Assembly: GCA_039619475.1 (NCBI GenBank)
Contig: CM077116.1
Location: 300,122,464-300,186,463 of the forward strand
Reading direction: 5' to 3'
Source: Icerya purchasi
Lineage: Eukaryota; Arthropoda; Insecta; Hemiptera; Monophlebidae
DNA: 64,000 nucleotides
Shown here: piece after piece, positions 63,958 to 64,000 of the stretch
Numbering within the stretch: the first letter of the stretch is position 1
Layout of the letters: each line of letters starts with the position of its first letter
Made by a program: the position numbers and the translations under genes
The notes under the pieces: generated by a model
What the model was told of the DNA's origin: nothing
The model's database searches: none
The model's input: only the letters and a program-made list of their open reading frames with translations

Positions 63958-64000
63958 GCTTGTTGCTTCCAATAGGAGCAAGAAGAAAAAAAGAAAAAAA

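Larger units (their letters stand above)
60477..64000 (-). mobile_element. Ty3/gypsy LTR retrotransposon, deleted and decayed, 5' LTR cut by window edge
   Basis: A motif starting TGTTGC and containing CCAATAG(A/G)AGCAAGAAGAAAA occurs at 60477 and 63961. On the minus strand these are LTR 3' ends finishing in CAACA. Between them lie gag, protease and the far C-terminal end of pol in that order, all broken; most of the reverse transcriptase, RNase H and integrase is absent. The 5' LTR runs off the right edge. Confidence 0.75.

Overview
This window is eukaryotic nuclear DNA from an arthropod, most likely an insect. It is very AT-rich, and its genes are split by introns with GT/AG borders. The only intronless gene is a histone H4 with Thr at position 2, as in Drosophila. 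Long introns and spacers are full of Jockey, hAT, mariner, Mutator-like, gypsy and SINE copies. A hemipteran is possible from the mix of elements, but the sequence does not settle this.

Four host genes are supported. (1) On the minus strand, 242-22418 is the 5' half of a Dicer-family gene: nine in-phase coding exons, 421 codons, continuing past the left edge. It spans the helicase region, but the ATPase and RNA-helicase motifs are gone, as in an extreme Dicer-1. (2) On the plus strand, 26399-32818 is a complete five-exon SCO1, the copper chaperone for cytochrome c oxidase assembly. (3) On the minus strand, 39357-55022 is a complete five-exon sialic acid synthase (NANS, 357 aa) with an 11.8-kb second intron. 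(4) On the plus strand, 55704-56015 is a solitary histone H4, divergent from NANS across 681 bp, with a TATA box and a poly(A) signal but no visible histone stem-loop.

The rest is mostly mobile DNA. NANS intron 2 holds a nest of insertions. A decayed plus-strand hAT remnant was interrupted by a second hAT element (44972-52438, 8-bp target duplication TGCCTTAC). That hAT was in turn interrupted, inside its transposase frame, by a Jockey-type LINE with both ORFs open (about 45912-50359, duplication GAAAACAATCTTT). Several short non-autonomous families (43995, 53191, 58421; 25451, 53846; 24022; 22625) can be bounded to the base by terminal inverted repeats and target duplications. The right end (60477-64000) is a deleted Ty3/gypsy element. 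The Dicer-like introns carry a mariner relic, two SINEs, several LINE fragments and a 425-bp tandem duplication.

No operon-like functional link between the host genes is visible. The Dicer-like and SCO1 genes are divergent, SCO1 and NANS are convergent, and NANS and H4 are divergent. All exon joins were read by eye from splice sites, phase and family resemblance; none has been checked against transcripts.
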